DNA from: Cyathus striatus
Lineage: Eukaryota > Basidiomycota > Agaricomycetes > Agaricales > Nidulariaceae
Direction: 5' to 3'
Length of the DNA: 64,000 bases
Assembly (NCBI GenBank): GCA_025738555.1
Contig: JAOVFP010000004.1
Span: forward strand, 6,324,001 to 6,388,000
Of the stretch, positions 1 to 11,288 are shown in pieces. The notes below the pieces were generated by a model. That model ran no database searches. It was not told the origin of the DNA and saw only the letters and a list, made by a program, of their open reading frames with translations. Each line of letters opens with the position of its first letter. Positions within the stretch are counted from its first letter, which is position 1. Both the position numbers and the translations under genes were made by a program.

Positions 1-328
1 TGGCGTTCGGAGACGGAATGGAATGCCTGTCAAATGCTCCACCTGCAATTGTGTTATACCTGATTGCGCCAGTGTGCGTAGTAGGATGGTAGCAACGGAA
101 CAAAAGTCTTTGTACAACAAGATGTTAGGCAAGTTCCTTTCTTTTATCTGTATGACGCTTCCAACTCCACTAGACTAACAAAATTATGAATACTATGGTG
201 CGGGTAAGCTTTCGCCGAGCGGGGAATGAGCGGGGATAAGAGGAAACTAGTCAGCGAAACAATAACGCAGAGAATACATCAACGCCGTACTCGTTTCTGA
301 CACCAGCTCTATTAGATCACCTTCCAAC

Positions 329-1882
329 ATGAAGCCAGCTACTCTTACTGCACGTACTTTGGTATCTTTGGGTTAACTATTGCTAATTGCATTTTTTCAG
401 TTCGACTTAAAATATACACTCAACCAACATTCGAGAGCGATCAACGACTTAAAGATAAACCAGGATGGCTCTAAACTTGCAAGCGGTGGTGAGCGGCAGC
501 CCTCCGAATTATTTATACGCATGTTTAAAATATACTATTAGGTGATGATGGACTTATGGTAGTATGGGAGTTAACGACAGGCGAAAAACTTTGGGAAGCG
601 TCCGTCATTGGTGAAGTTACAACCATTTGCTGGGCACATTTCGCAGAAACAGGTTCCACGATACTATATTTCGGAACAGGTAGCGGTGTAATCCGAGGAT
701 ATCAGGAAAGTAAAACCGGAGATGGTTATGAGCATGTGTTGGCGATATCTGCGCATGATGGCCCTTTGGAAGACCTGAAGTTTGATCCGTTTCATAGTCG
801 CCTCGCTTCGCTTGGGGCAGGCTCTCTCAAAGTGTGGAACTTGGTTTTCCCAGGTATGTTATTTGTCCCCTAGGTTTCATATTGCGCTCACTGAATCTCT
901 TAGGTCAAGCTTCTCTGTACATAGAGTCTACCCCTCGCCCCCACACGGCTAGGAGTGTCATGTTTACGCAGAATGGGGCGGAATTAATTCTCTGCTATTT
1001 GGAATCTCGTGAGATGTAAGCCCCACCATCATGCTTTTATCCTTGAAGTTTTTACATGTGGTTGTAGCTTTTGCTATCAGCTGAGTCCTTGGAAAATGCG
1101 ATGGTTTCATGAGATCCGTACCAGAATGTCAGTCTCTCTCTCGCCTTATAGTTAACTGCTCCGCCTGATATGTTGTTACAGTGGACATGCCATCATTGGC
1201 GCAGATAATCGTACTCTACTAGTCTCTAATCTTCAAGATGGCGTTGACATATATGCCATTCCGCCTGTACAGCCACTTAGGTCATTAAAGCATGCTATCC
1301 GCTCAAATGTGTCCCTTGTCGTCTCATCTGCCCTGGAAGGTGAACTGGTAGTTGTTGGTAGTGATGATGGTTCAGTACGTGTATATGATCAACGCTTGGG
1401 AACCTTGGTTGCACTATTGCCCCATGGCTACGGTAAGTAATTAATGTTATACACATGAGAACGAAGAAATCTAAATACTTTGCTAGTTGAAACGCTAGTA
1501 CAAATAACCGAGGTTTGCAAAGTTTCTAAATACTAGCGATGTTAATGCTAACTATATAATAGGTATTCAGTTCTGAAAAGCAGTGTGTCATTGCGACTGG
1601 AATGTCGGATAACGGCAATATCGAAATTAAGGTATGGACTTCAAGTACCAGCACCGACTTGAGTACGGACACATCGGGCACTGGCACAGTTTGTTCTCCT
1701 GAACCAATACTAGATTTCAAAAGAACTCCGCTGAAAATGCTTCCAATCAGTTATGGCCTTGGCGGTATCCTGATCATTTGTATGCTTTGTCTTTACATTT
1801 CGGGGTATGTAGATGTAGTAGTATTTTTTACAATTATCGTAGTTGGGTTTATGTCGTTATTCTTTTTAACTTCCTTCCTTAG
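329..1882 (+). CDS. WD40-repeat protein with C-terminal membrane segment
   Basis: I read nine exons (329-361, 401-488, 542-853, 904-1015, 1068-1127, 1182-1432, 1487-1512, 1563-1804, 1843-1882) joined by short GT-AG introns, all in phase. WD40 hallmarks are visible, such as HSRAINDLKINQDG followed by LASGGDDGLMVVWELTTG and, later, VVVGSDDGSVRVYDQRLG. Members of this family form beta-propellers that act as protein-binding scaffolds; the partner cannot be told here. After the last blade comes a serine/threonine-rich linker and a strongly hydrophobic stretch (ISYGLGGILIICMLCLYIS), so the protein is probably membrane anchored at its C-terminus. Exon 7 is only 26 nt. The start ATG at 329 gives a short leader before the first blade. 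The main uncertainty is whether the gene extends upstream of the window and the exact last exon. Confidence 0.72.
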
Positions 1883-2111
1883 TTACAGCACTGTATAGTG
1901 TATTAGTGCGCTAACATATGTATTGTTTCCTTCTTGACTGATTAGCACTTGCTGATTCCGATATCTATTGTCTTGCCATGCTACATCAACACCTTTCAGT
2001 AGAGATATTGTTTTTGTATGAGTTGTATGTACGTGTTTCCTTCCCTGTAACTAACTTTTTATTGTTTCGTAGGTATAAGTATATGATGTATTGGCATGGA
2101 GAAGACTCAAA

Positions 2112-2758
2112 ATGCCTCCATCCAGAAACTATCGTGTTTTGCGTCATTTCTCTCCATCGACGCTTCGTATGCAGTTCTCACCAGAACGTTTGCTTACCCC
2201 ACCGCCGTGCTCCTTCAGGACTTGCTACCCACTAGATGAGGATGGCGAATCTGAGACCAGCTCCGTGGTGGTACTGATTCCAAAACCGAAAGGCGAAGCA
2301 GGAAAAACGTACAAACTAGTCGACCATGTACAGTGTAGCCCGGAGCAACTTAGTGATATGGAGGTAATACATCGCTTTTAAATCTTTTAAATTGCGAATT
2401 CTTACTTAGTGGGCACGGTTTTCAGACCCGCATCTCGGTAATTGCGAAGGAGGTGTTGGACTTCAGTCGCACATACGCGACTCAGGAACAAAGCAAGCTC
2501 ACTACCGTTTGCGAGAAAGTATGTATTTAATGTTCGTCACATTAACTGTATCTAGTTTATTGACATATTTTAAAGGCCGCTAACCAGTATCCCGATCTGC
2601 TCAAATATGATAATAACTGGATTACACTCGATATCATCAAGATTATACTGCGGAATCACAGGAAAGGTTGCCGAAAGTCAACTACAACTACAAAAGAAGT
2701 TGGCGCTGGCTTGAAGAAAGCTAGGGCTGTTCGTTTTGCAGGATCTCGAGTGGGATAA
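2112..2758 (+). CDS. Hypothetical basic-tailed protein, 175 aa
   Basis: Three exons (2112-2363, 2426-2518, 2576-2758) join in phase to an uninterrupted 175-residue protein. It starts MPPSRNYRVLRHF and carries a proline-rich N-terminal part. A helical-looking core follows (TRISVIAKEVLDFSRTYA, then DLLKYDNNWITLDIIKIIL), and the protein ends in a lysine/arginine-rich tail (RNHRKGCRK and KKARAVRFAG). I do not recognise a named domain. The acidic core plus basic tail could suit a nucleic-acid or chromatin-associated role, but that is a guess. It lies 230 bases downstream of the WD40 gene on the same strand. Good donor and acceptor sites at all four boundaries and the intact frame support a real gene. 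Confidence 0.62.
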
Positions 2759-2984
2759 TTAGCGAGGAGTAGTGTTGGAATACCAGAGACATCTATATTC
2801 AAATGTCTCAATGATCCCCGCTCGCTCCACTATATGTTTCACGTATATTCTCCATTTTATTTTATGCCACTATGCTATCCCTTTTATGTACTATATATTT
2901 TGTATTTAAATCTGTACACTACGTCGTTTACTGCGTGCGATTACCCCCACAATATACGCCGTCACACGATTTTATTAGAGCCTT

Positions 2985-3530
2985 TGACAAGTAGGGTAGG
3001 AATGGAGCGGGGAACCAGGCGGGAATGGAGTGGGTAGTGAGTGGTAGTGAGTGGTCATGAGTGGTCCGGTGAGCGGATGTGAGTGGCCCGTGAGTGGCCC
3101 TGTGAGTGGGTAATCAATATTTCTAATTGTCATATTTACAATCTGTACATGAATCGGGGCGAGCGACATATTTTTGTTTACATTCTAAATCGGAATGAGG
3201 ATATGATAAAAGATCCAATTCGGGATCTGTTTCAAGGGCAAATTCAGAATATGTGATAAGATAGGGACACAAGACACACTTAGAATCAGTATTTGGATGG
3301 GATCTAGGGGCAAATGTGTGCCCCGATTCAGGATTTGTTCATACATCGGTATGGTAACCGATTTTTGTACGATATTCTACATATGTCTTATTGTTATATT
3401 CTCAATAATGCTCATGGATTTTATACGCGCCCGATTCATAATCATTTTCTAAATATGAACATGAATCGGTCAAATGACATATTTTTGTACATATTCTAAT
3501 TGTTAACTACATCGGGTTGTACCATATTTA
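2985..3530. repeat. GTGAGTGG-type tract and short dispersed repeats
   Basis: From 2985 to 3110 the sequence is built of irregular GTGAGTGG / GAGTGGTC units. From about 3140 to 3520 a phrase containing CATATTTTTGT plus ATTCTA recurs three times (near 3168, 3360 and 3476), each with ATCGG nearby. I see no coding potential; this is probably the debris of a transposable element. Confidence 0.45.
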
Positions 3531-3544
3531 CCCTGATCCGATTT

Positions 3545-3825
3545 GGTCCTGTCTGAGGTGTGAGTAACTTAACTTAACTCAAAGGAACTCGACTTTCACT
3601 CAAAAAAATAATAAGTGATGAACTTAAGTTTACTCGAGGGAACTTGACTTTTCCAAAAAAAAAAAAGTGAGGAACTTAAGTCCACTCGAAATATGAAAAG
3701 GCCACTCAAGGTAACTTAACTTTGACTCGAAAAAAATAAGCGAGCTCAAAAGTGGAACTCAACTGTAACTTAAGTATGACTCGAGTTTAACTCGAAAAAC
3801 TCGATAGGAACTCGAAATGTTAGCA
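3545..3825. repeat. Degenerate AACTCGA / AACTTAA repeat tract
   Basis: A dense run of imperfect AACTCGA, AACTTAAC and TGACTCGA units, interrupted by short A-runs. It is low complexity and non-coding. It resembles the sub-terminal repeats of fungal DNA transposons, but no partner end was found. Confidence 0.5.
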
Positions 3826-4866
3826 GCCCATCTTAAACGATTCGATTTCGGGGATTTACAATACCTGCGTTGAGTGTATACTTACACACTCACATTACTG
3901 CGGACTTGTTAACTAGTACTTCGATCTTCCATTTCTATGTCATACTCATTCTGTTCGTCTTCTTTGACGATTTAGTTGTAAATGGGAATCCATTCCTGCT
4001 GTAGCAAGGAAGAATCTCACCGCCTGTCTCGTAAAGCCAGTAGCGCATGCTTTGAAATAAACTGAAACTCAAAATATTACAAATTAAGTCTAAACAAGTC
4101 GTACTCTAATGTTAATAACACTCGTTACAGCCACTTAAACTTAAAAATGTGGTGCGCGCTCACTGACCATGACGCCTCCAGCCACACCCCTCCTGGTGCC
4201 CTACCCTTGGTAGTGCATTCCGAGTTAAATACTTTACGGCCGCCTTTTCTACTCGATTCGAGATCACAGCCTCCCTTAGATTACTTAGATAGATACCTTA
4301 CCATACGGTAGACGTTACAATGTCGCGACATATGGCTCACCATAACCGACAATAAATACAGGATTTAAAAAAATAAAATAAAATAACACTCGTGACGCAA
4401 CATGGAGACTCTAACTAACTTAGCCGGAAACTTGGTCAACAGCTTATCACAGAGAACATGTACAGATAAAACAGATAAAATCTCTGTAAGAAAGTAATAT
4501 TCCTAATATACAAACGTAGACGTTATGTTAGTTAATCTATATCTCAGTGTAGTATAGTAATACAACGACTGAGGTGTAAGATTGTATCTAGTAGTCTATA
4601 TATATTGTCCATAAGTGCCACTGGGGAGTATAGTAAAAAAAGGGATGGAATGGAATGGAATAAAAGGTAAATGAAGAAATAAAGAACTTATGGGCTCTAC
4701 GGTGAACGGGTTTGCTCGCTTAAATCAGCAATCTCTAAGGGAAGAAAAATACAAGTCTGACGCTAATTTGCTGGAAAGTCTGTTAGTGGTCGATTTATTT
4801 GAATTTGACTTATCAGAACATACCTCCTCTAGTATAACGGAATAAATGGTATGCAAAATCATGCGA
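3826..4866. other. Gene-free stretch
   Basis: AT-rich DNA with many short stops in all frames. A GGAATGGAAT mini-run lies near 4646 and an AAATAAAAT run near 4370. I see no gene, RNA or element boundary here. Confidence 0.4.
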
Positions 4867-5249
4867 TTAAGTCAAATGAGGGTACTCTCTCTTCAATCCA
4901 TCAAGAGCCTGTTTAGCAGCAGCGTGACCGGCATTAGCTTTACTACTTGCTGTACCAGCTCCATATTTAATATCATTGACTAGAGTATTAATAAGACACT
5001 GAAATCAAAACTTGTGCAGGCCGCCAGGAACTACTCACTGTATACAACGGCAGTCCAAATTGCATTGTTCTGCTGTCCCGACATTGTGTACTCATATTTG
5101 ATGTCAGACCCTGGAGTTGGAGTTTTATGAAAAAGTCTCTGAAATGCGTTGTTTAGATCCATTTTAGCGTCAGCTTTAGAAATTGATATGTATATGTGTT
5201 AGTGATATTAATGTCGACTTTCGATGGAACATCACTTACCGTTCGACAT
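4867..5249 (-). CDS. Small double-stranded-RNA-binding-domain protein 1
   Basis: Three exons on the minus strand (5249-5240, 5173-5039, 4979-4867) give an 85-residue protein that is a single dsRNA-binding motif (dsRBD/DRBM). Exon 1 is only 10 nt (MSN plus one base). The alpha1 region reads DLNNAFQRLF, the beta strands include YEYTMSG and WTAVVYINDIKYGAG, and the signature alpha2 helix is SSKANAGHAAAKQAL. dsRBDs bind A-form RNA duplexes through that alpha2 lysine cluster; proteins with only this fold often modulate RNA interference or RNA modification enzymes. The choice of the CTCTAG acceptor for exon 3 is fixed by the motif, because the alternative acceptor upstream gives a stop. A related gene lies 421 bases upstream on the same strand. 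The family call is firm; the function is not known. Confidence 0.78.
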
Positions 5250-5670
5250 CGTGTTGATTACAAGATTAATGGTATGAGGATGAAACGGATGAGGAGGAGG
5301 ATGAGGGATATGAAGGGAGGATGAAAGAGTTAGCTCGTATAAATAATGCTACGTTCGTTCACTTGAAAAGAGAGTCTTCGGACCATATCATTAGAGTTTC
5401 AGTTGGACTGCTCTGGCGACACTTATGAATTCATAGCAAGAACCTCAGATTAGAATTAGAATGAAAGTAAACTCTTCTAGAAGCAAGCATTCTTTAAGCA
5501 TAGAGAGTAATGTATGTATGTCATATAGGCTACGAACGAATTGTGTAACGGAATTAGGAAAGCAACAGGAAAGTGTAGAATTTACAGCACGAAAATGTGT
5601 CCTTAGTTTGGTTAATAAGAAAAGAAATAATCATAAGTCCCTCTCGTAGGTGGCGTGGTATCTATGAGTT
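5250..5670. other. Spacer between the two dsRBD genes
   Basis: AT-rich spacer holding the presumed promoter of dsRBD gene 1 and the 3' end of dsRBD gene 2. A purine-rich ATGAGGAGGATGAGG stretch lies near 5275-5310. No other gene is seen. Confidence 0.35.
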
Positions 5671-5991
5671 TCAGAACCCCAAATTGTTCACTGCGTCTTG
5701 TGCCGCTGCTTCGATCGCGGACTCCTTGCTATAACCCTGACCCCGGCCGTATTGCACTCCAGAAACTGGATACCACAACTTGTTCAATGCTACAATAATC
5801 ACAATAAGAAGGATATAGTCCACTCACGGAAAATTGTTACAGACCATATCTGTCCGTAAACATTTAATTCTGTCTTGGGAAGACTCCATCCACTCCCAGA
5901 GCAAATGTTGAGGAGCCTATTCCAGTGGTATACTAGATAATATTGGTCTGAGGCATGACGGAAAAGGCTCAGATCAGGACATACAGGACAT
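5671..5991 (-). CDS. Small double-stranded-RNA-binding-domain protein 2
   Basis: Three minus-strand exons (5991-5985, 5932-5828, 5789-5671) encode 76 residues. Exon 1 is only 7 nt (ATGTCCT), followed by a 52-nt GTATGT...CTAG intron. The product starts MSLYHWNRLLN and continues with ELNVYGQIWSVTIF. It ends with VQYGRGQGYSKESAIEAAAQ and a short DAVNNLGF tail, which matches beta3 plus the alpha2 helix of a dsRBD. The helix has SKESAIEAAAQ instead of the usual SKK..AK..AA, so one key lysine is lost and RNA affinity may be reduced. The exon layout mirrors the neighbouring dsRBD gene, so the pair probably arose by tandem duplication and then diverged strongly. I am less sure of this one than of gene 1 because of the tiny first exon. 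Confidence 0.62.
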
Positions 5992-7277
5992 GTTTAATAC
6001 AAAATGCTGCGTTGCAATGGTAGGCTGAAAATATTGCTTCTTGGTAAGAGAGCAATGTTTGCTTCCTCTTGTAAATTTCTTCAGTTTATAAGTCGTACAT
6101 ATGCTGTTTGTCACCGTACTTTTGTTTCAGCGGGCTATAGGAAACATTTGTTGAAAACAGGATGACATTCTGTTTTGTGATGACATAACTACGCATTACG
6201 AGGAAGTATGCCAGAGAAGGGCTAACGAGGGTATTCGTACGAGTCATCCTTTTTGGGGACAGGTAGCATTGGAATGAGTGAGGTTCGAACAGCATGTAAT
6301 AGGAGAGTCCGATTACTGCTTTATCGAATAATTCATTGTTCGGACTGAGGTACAATTTAAGCGCCCTCGGGCTTGAAAAGAACGAACTCACTGTCTGGCG
6401 GTAGCAACCAGCGGGTATGCTCCGACGATGGTGTTAGTTAACATGTTACTTACAGTATTTGCCTATCTATGTTTTTCGACAGCTTCTCTCCTAGGATACC
6501 CCATGTTGGAAACGCTCACCTCGTAAGGTCGAAAACCCGAAAACATACAGCTTCAGATTTACAGCTATTCTATAGCTTGTGCGCATCAGAAAAAACACTC
6601 CTGTTCAGAACGTCGCATAGACGATTCTGTGCAATGCTGCGATCACTGGTTCCATTGCATCTATCGACGTCGTAGTCTCATTCGCGTTCTATCCATTGTA
6701 TACAAAATTTCAGTTATTAATACTTATGCTTTCGGAAGACAACATATCGGGCGGCTAGTATTTTTATGTCCGAACTATACTTACAGCATCTCATATAACG
6801 GCTCCGCTTGCGCACGCCGTCGGCTTTGAGCTACCACATCCCATCGATAGAATGAAGCATGATATCCAAGAACGCGACTACAGCAGTGAGTACCAAGTAA
6901 ATGGGTAGTCTTCCTGCAAAAATGGAATACACACCGCACTAGCTTCCGCAGTTGACGGTAGATGCGGGGCGACTCGTCATAGCTCACCTCTATATGTTCT
7001 CGCTGTGAATTTGTTGCCGGGAAGCTGTATTTAAGCTGTAAACTGAGTAAAATTTGTGCCATGAAGGTTCGTGAAGTCGTCTCTTCCGACGTCGGGCTGG
7101 GAACTGCGCCGCAGTTTCGAAGCAGCTGGCTTTATTTTGCTCGTCGTTTGTTGCGTGTTAGTAGCTGTTATTTGGCCGCAATGTGATTTCCAATAACTTA
7201 AGTTAGTCGGGTTATAGCCTTACCCATACTGATACACCAACAAGTACAGCTGCTACATGTAACTATGTAAATAAGTA
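5992..7277. other. Unassigned region with uncharacterised open frames
   Basis: Two minus-strand open frames of about 100 codons (6391-6086 and 7062-6781) occur here. They have no domain I recognise and no convincing exon chain. They may be parts of unknown genes or chance. Nothing else is seen. Confidence 0.3.
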
Positions 7278-8165
7278 TTATACCGTTACCCGAGCTTGTA
7301 ACCGGTATCTAGTCGTCGTTGCGGGCATGGGTGGTGGCGTTATTGGGGAAGCGGGTGGGGTTTGGCGCTGTGAGCGCTGTCGTTGGTGCTGTGGGCTGTC
7401 GGACATCGAGAGGTGGACACGTTGAGGGGGGCCTGAACAATTTGGCGTCGATGCCGTTCTTACCAGCGGCGTCGTCGTCCGCAGGTGGGTAGAGAGGGAG
7501 GGGGGGGGAACCGGGTAACGTGGCGTTGCCGTCTTTGTGAAGCAGGGAGGGAGGGGGGGGGGGGCTGGGTGATGTAGCATCGACACCGTTCTTGCCAGCG
7601 GCGTCGGCGTCGTCGTGAAACAGGGAGGAGGGAACTGGAGGGGGCTAGATGACGTGGCGTCGTCGTCGTCGTGACGCAGGGGAAGAAGATGGAGGAGAGG
7701 GAACTAGGTGACGCGGCAGGAGTGGGGGCGAGATGGTGGTGGTTGCGTTGACGAGACTAGAGACGGGCGCGGCGGAAGTTGGGTTGTGGGCGTGGGGCCA
7801 CGAGTGGTGGTGGTGGTGGAAGTGGAAGTGGAGGTGGAGGTGAGGGGCTGGGGTTAGACGATATTGTCGTCGAGCGAGGGCTGGAGCGTGAGATAGCGTG
7901 GGGTGTGCTGGGATGAATGGAGAGGGGGCGTACCTGGTGTCAAGCGACGTCGCATTGACGTTGCTGCAGAGCTTGAGGAGGGGGATGTTGAGGTTCGGGG
8001 ACGTTGAGGTGGGGGACACGTTGAGGTTGAGGGAGTTCCGGCGGAGGGGGACAAGGCGTTGCCGACGCAGTGAGTATCGGTGTTGTTGAGGTGGTGGGGG
8101 TAGGTGGGAGAGGGTGGGAGTCGTTGAGAGCGTCGTACGACGCAAAAAGATTTCAATGACACGTG
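7278..8165. repeat. GC-rich degenerate repeat tract
   Basis: A strongly skewed, GC-rich block of GTCGTCGTC, AGGGAGGGAGG and GGTGGTGGTGG units. A phrase CCGTTCTTRCCAGCGGCGTC recurs 132 bases apart (about 7451 and 7583). Long open frames on both strands here are low-complexity artefacts (His/Pro/Ser runs). Its base composition differs sharply from the AT-rich surroundings. Confidence 0.55.
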
Positions 8166-8217
8166 ACACTGGCGGCGAGCTCGTTTGATAGAGTCTGGTT
8201 ATGTTTTGAAATATAAG

Positions 8218-8300
8218 GCGCGTTAGTGCAGCTGGTTTAGCGCTCTGTATGTCTGATGGCTAAGCATACCCATGTTGTGGGTTCGAATTACTGTAGAAAC
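8218..8300 (+). other. tRNA-like sequence, probably a tRNA pseudogene or tRNA-derived SINE end
   Basis: A D-arm-like GTGCAGCTGGTTTAGCGC (4-bp stem) is followed by a possible 5-bp anticodon stem GTATG/CATAC. A B-box-like GGGTTCGAATT follows, but the T-stem does not pair (GTGGG against TACTG) and no acceptor stem forms. I therefore do not call it a functional tRNA. Confidence 0.4.
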
Positions 8301-9438
8301 ATTCCATTTTACCGTACATACTGTCGGCTATCAGGAAGCTGGCCGCACCCAGAATCTGGTCACAACTCATACTCCACCTTCCACATTGACTACTCGTACA
8401 ATTTATCGATGCAGTTGAGTTCATTGCTATAGTACCTACATAATGTATAAGTATTTAGACCATTGCTCTCTTGTACATAGAGAAATTCAAGAGTTAGTTG
8501 ACCAGTATAACCAAAATAGGCTAAATCTAAGATGCAGAATCTCACACTTTGGAAAGAAGATAACGGTGCGACATTATGCAGTACATCCATAGCATACAAT
8601 CAGGCTATATATATAATTTAAAGCCCTCTGAATTCATTGGAATCGGTTTGGAAATCTCGTTCTCACTCATTTCTATTCTATCTCATCTATCTACATGAAA
8701 GAGTGCTAGAAAGATACAGTTTCAAGGTATAATTGAACTGTCTGTATCCTTCCCACATGATAAATATATGCTACAAAATTTATAATGTGGAATATATACA
8801 ATAAATAAATTACTATCCATGCTTTACCCTAATTTTAGCAATTTTGCTTTGCTTAAAAACTGCAGATATGTCTTGAACCTCTACTTCTCATTGTTTTATC
8901 CTAATACATCGAATATTAGATGCTACAGACCAAATAGAGCACTGTATTAAATCATTATAGGTAGAAGAAATATATATTAATATTTCAAAAAGCATTAGTT
9001 GGGTATGATATACAGAGCAATTGCTTCAAATGCCCAAATCATTGTCAATCTTGGAATGAGGACGATATTTCGGTTGTAAAGTCCGAGTAATTAATAAGCT
9101 TAGTTCGGCTGCTAAACAAGCCATGATATTATTAATAAGGGGTGGCCAGTTTCCCGGTTTTTCCACTTTCGGAGCTCTTGCGACAAAAATATTCATAACA
9201 TCTCGCAAAGTACTTCAAAACATGCGGCTCAAGTCTTATATAGTTCCCTACAAGATCTAATATCTAGCACATGTGTTGTATTATATGTGCACAGTTTTTG
9301 AAATAAGAATTTTCGAATTTTTCGCTAATGTGACCAGGTTCCGGAGGTAATACAGTATAGTCATATAATAAGTATTAAAGAAGTCCTTGTTACGGAATTC
9401 CGCGTATTCCGTACGGATCTTTCCATTCCGAGCAGATA
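8301..9438. other. Gene-free AT-rich stretch
   Basis: No gene seen. At 9411-9425 the motif TTCCGTACGGAT appears; it recurs on the far side of the next element. Confidence 0.35.
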
Positions 9439-10457
9439 CAGTCATCCACCCCTAGTTGTTACATAATCACAATGTGTTACAAACAGGGCATCCAATCGAC
9501 CTCCTGCCTCAACCATGCTAGCTACACACATAATTCTTTTTGCAACTTCATCTCATAGTAGTGTTCTCTATATGTATATAGTAGTTTGAGAGAAATACTA
9601 TTGTGTTAATGCATGGTACATAAAACAATTTCACAAATTTCAAGATCACAAAGGTGAGTGAAATTTTGTTGAGGCTATATAGACATGTAAAGTCCATCTT
9701 TTAAGTGCATTATGGGCTTATTTTACTCACAACATGTGTATCTAATTTAATTATAAGCAGCTTTGCATTTTATGAAGCTGATCCCACTAAAATGCTTCAA
9801 CATGACACACCTGAAGCACATGAAAAGAGCATTGCAATGGATCAGACTTTTATAAATGGTGTACAGATCGCATTTTTGGCCTCGTGTCTTACTTTCCATC
9901 TCCTCTGCACACTTACACCTGCAAGTGTTGGCTTGCCATGACTGGACGTGCCAGATCTGAAGAAGAGAAAGTGATTATCTTTCGCCACGAGAAGGAAGAT
10001 CTCATGTCACGTGCTCTGATCACTTACCAATTGGAGTCAAAGAAGCCAAAAGGGGTGCCGGTCACAGTCTTTACAAAATCTGCAGTGACTTTCAGCATAT
10101 TTAATCTTGTAGTAACTGCAACATCAATTAAATTGTGTCCTATGAAACTTAGTGAATGATGAGGAATGGATTGATATTGGTGACAGAGATAGTGATGGAT
10201 CAGAATCAGGAGAATCTTACACGTGATCTAGCCGGGGCACTGCCATGTAACATCTTCCCATAATGTCAAAAATCGGACAGGGTCTCGGAAATTTCACGTA
10301 ACAAATGAACATCTCAGCTTCTCTCTGTAAAAACACCTGTAATACGTAAATAACATATATAAGTACGATTTAGAATTGTTTTGTTTGCATAAGAATGACA
10401 TATGATGATATGGTATGTAAATTTTCAATGTATTGTAACAATCAGCGGTGGATGACT
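9439..10457. mobile_element. Candidate 1.0-kb TIR element
   Basis: The left end reads CAGTCATCCACCCCTAGTTG at 9439-9458. The right end, 10438-10457, is its reverse complement with three mismatches. CCGTACGGA-type palindromes lie outside both ends (about 9415 and 10480-10575). No clear target-site duplication was found. An open reading region with membrane segments lies inside (see 9705-10226). Confidence 0.45.
9705..10226 (+). CDS. Possible membrane protein inside TIR element (model incomplete)
   Basis: Three blocks of coding-like sequence follow one another. First, a hydrophobic N-terminus (MHYGLILLTTCVSNLIISS) leads into a polar loop and a second hydrophobic segment (GVQIAFLASCLTFHL). Second, in another frame, a charged loop (RSEEEKVIIFRHEKEDLMSR) is followed by a third hydrophobic segment (AVTFSIFNLVVTATSIK). 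Third, an acidic tail reads EEWIDIGDRDSDGSESGES. Frame changes at about 9900 and 10150 could be short introns or frameshifts. I do not recognise the family; a three-helix membrane protein is all the sequence supports. Confidence 0.32.
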
Positions 10458-11213
10458 GTATGTACAGAATCCGTAAGGATTCCTTACGGAATAATTTCTG
10501 CTTTATACAGATATTCAAGCCAAATCAACTTTGTACGGAATCTCCATAATATGCACGGATCCGTACGGAACACCAGGCTAAGCGTAAAGAGCTCTGTATA
10601 TCACATACATTACTATAGAATTGCTTCTCTCAAGCTATGATGTATGTATATTCCTGACTGACAATAGAGTACATGGAGGACACTCCCCGCAAGCCCGTAT
10701 ACTTGAAATGAATTATGGAGGCACTAAGTCTACTGTATCATGTAATGCAAAGATTGACTGAAATACAAATGTCAAAAAAGGAACCCTTACGATAGAAATG
10801 CCTCTTATTTGCTCACCTCCTTTAGCGTGGGAATCTTCTCGGAAAAAGAAGATGAGAGGAAAAGGGGATAAAAAATGTGCTATAAAACAACAATTATAGG
10901 GCATAAATTTAAAAAAAGACAAGTACAAGAATTATAATATGTTATAGCACCTATTTATAGAGGGAAAAAAGAGAAATAGAGGGGTTTTCGCAATTATGAC
11001 GCCCCAAAGTTACGACTACAGTGAATATTTCCACACTTGGAACTTCATATTAGTAAGCTGAAACCTAAGAATGAGCCAAAGCAATGTAAGTACATTATAC
11101 TTACCCAACCAAGTTACCACCCCCCCACATGGAAGAGGTATGATGTCGCGGTGGTCTTGATAAAGTCACCTACTCGCACTCCACTTTCAAAAAATCTACT
11201 GGAACATTCTGCT
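10458..11213. other. Gene-free stretch with CCGTACGGA-type palindromes
   Basis: Several copies of TCCGTACGGA-like and TCCTTACGGAAT-like palindromes lie between 10460 and 10575. The remainder is AT-rich with no gene seen. Confidence 0.35.
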
Positions 11214-11255
11214 TGTTAAATACTGCTAAGTCACAGGACTTAGCGGTATTTAACA
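11214..11255. repeat. 42-bp near-perfect hairpin
   Basis: TGTTAAATACTGCTAAGTC, loop ACAG, then its reverse complement with a single mismatch: a 19-bp stem. It could be a minimal inverted-repeat remnant or a structured RNA element. Confidence 0.6.
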
Positions 11256-11288
11256 CTGCTTCAGTCCACTGACGTACGTTCACATAAG

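Noticed and set aside
6086..7062. Minus-strand frames of 101 and 93 codons
   Set aside because: No recognised domain and no exon chain that I could extend; kept only as unassigned.
7278..8169. Overlapping open frames of up to 174 codons on the minus strand
   Set aside because: They arise from GC-rich, stop-poor repeats; the products are His/Pro/Ser/Arg low-complexity with no domain and no splice logic.
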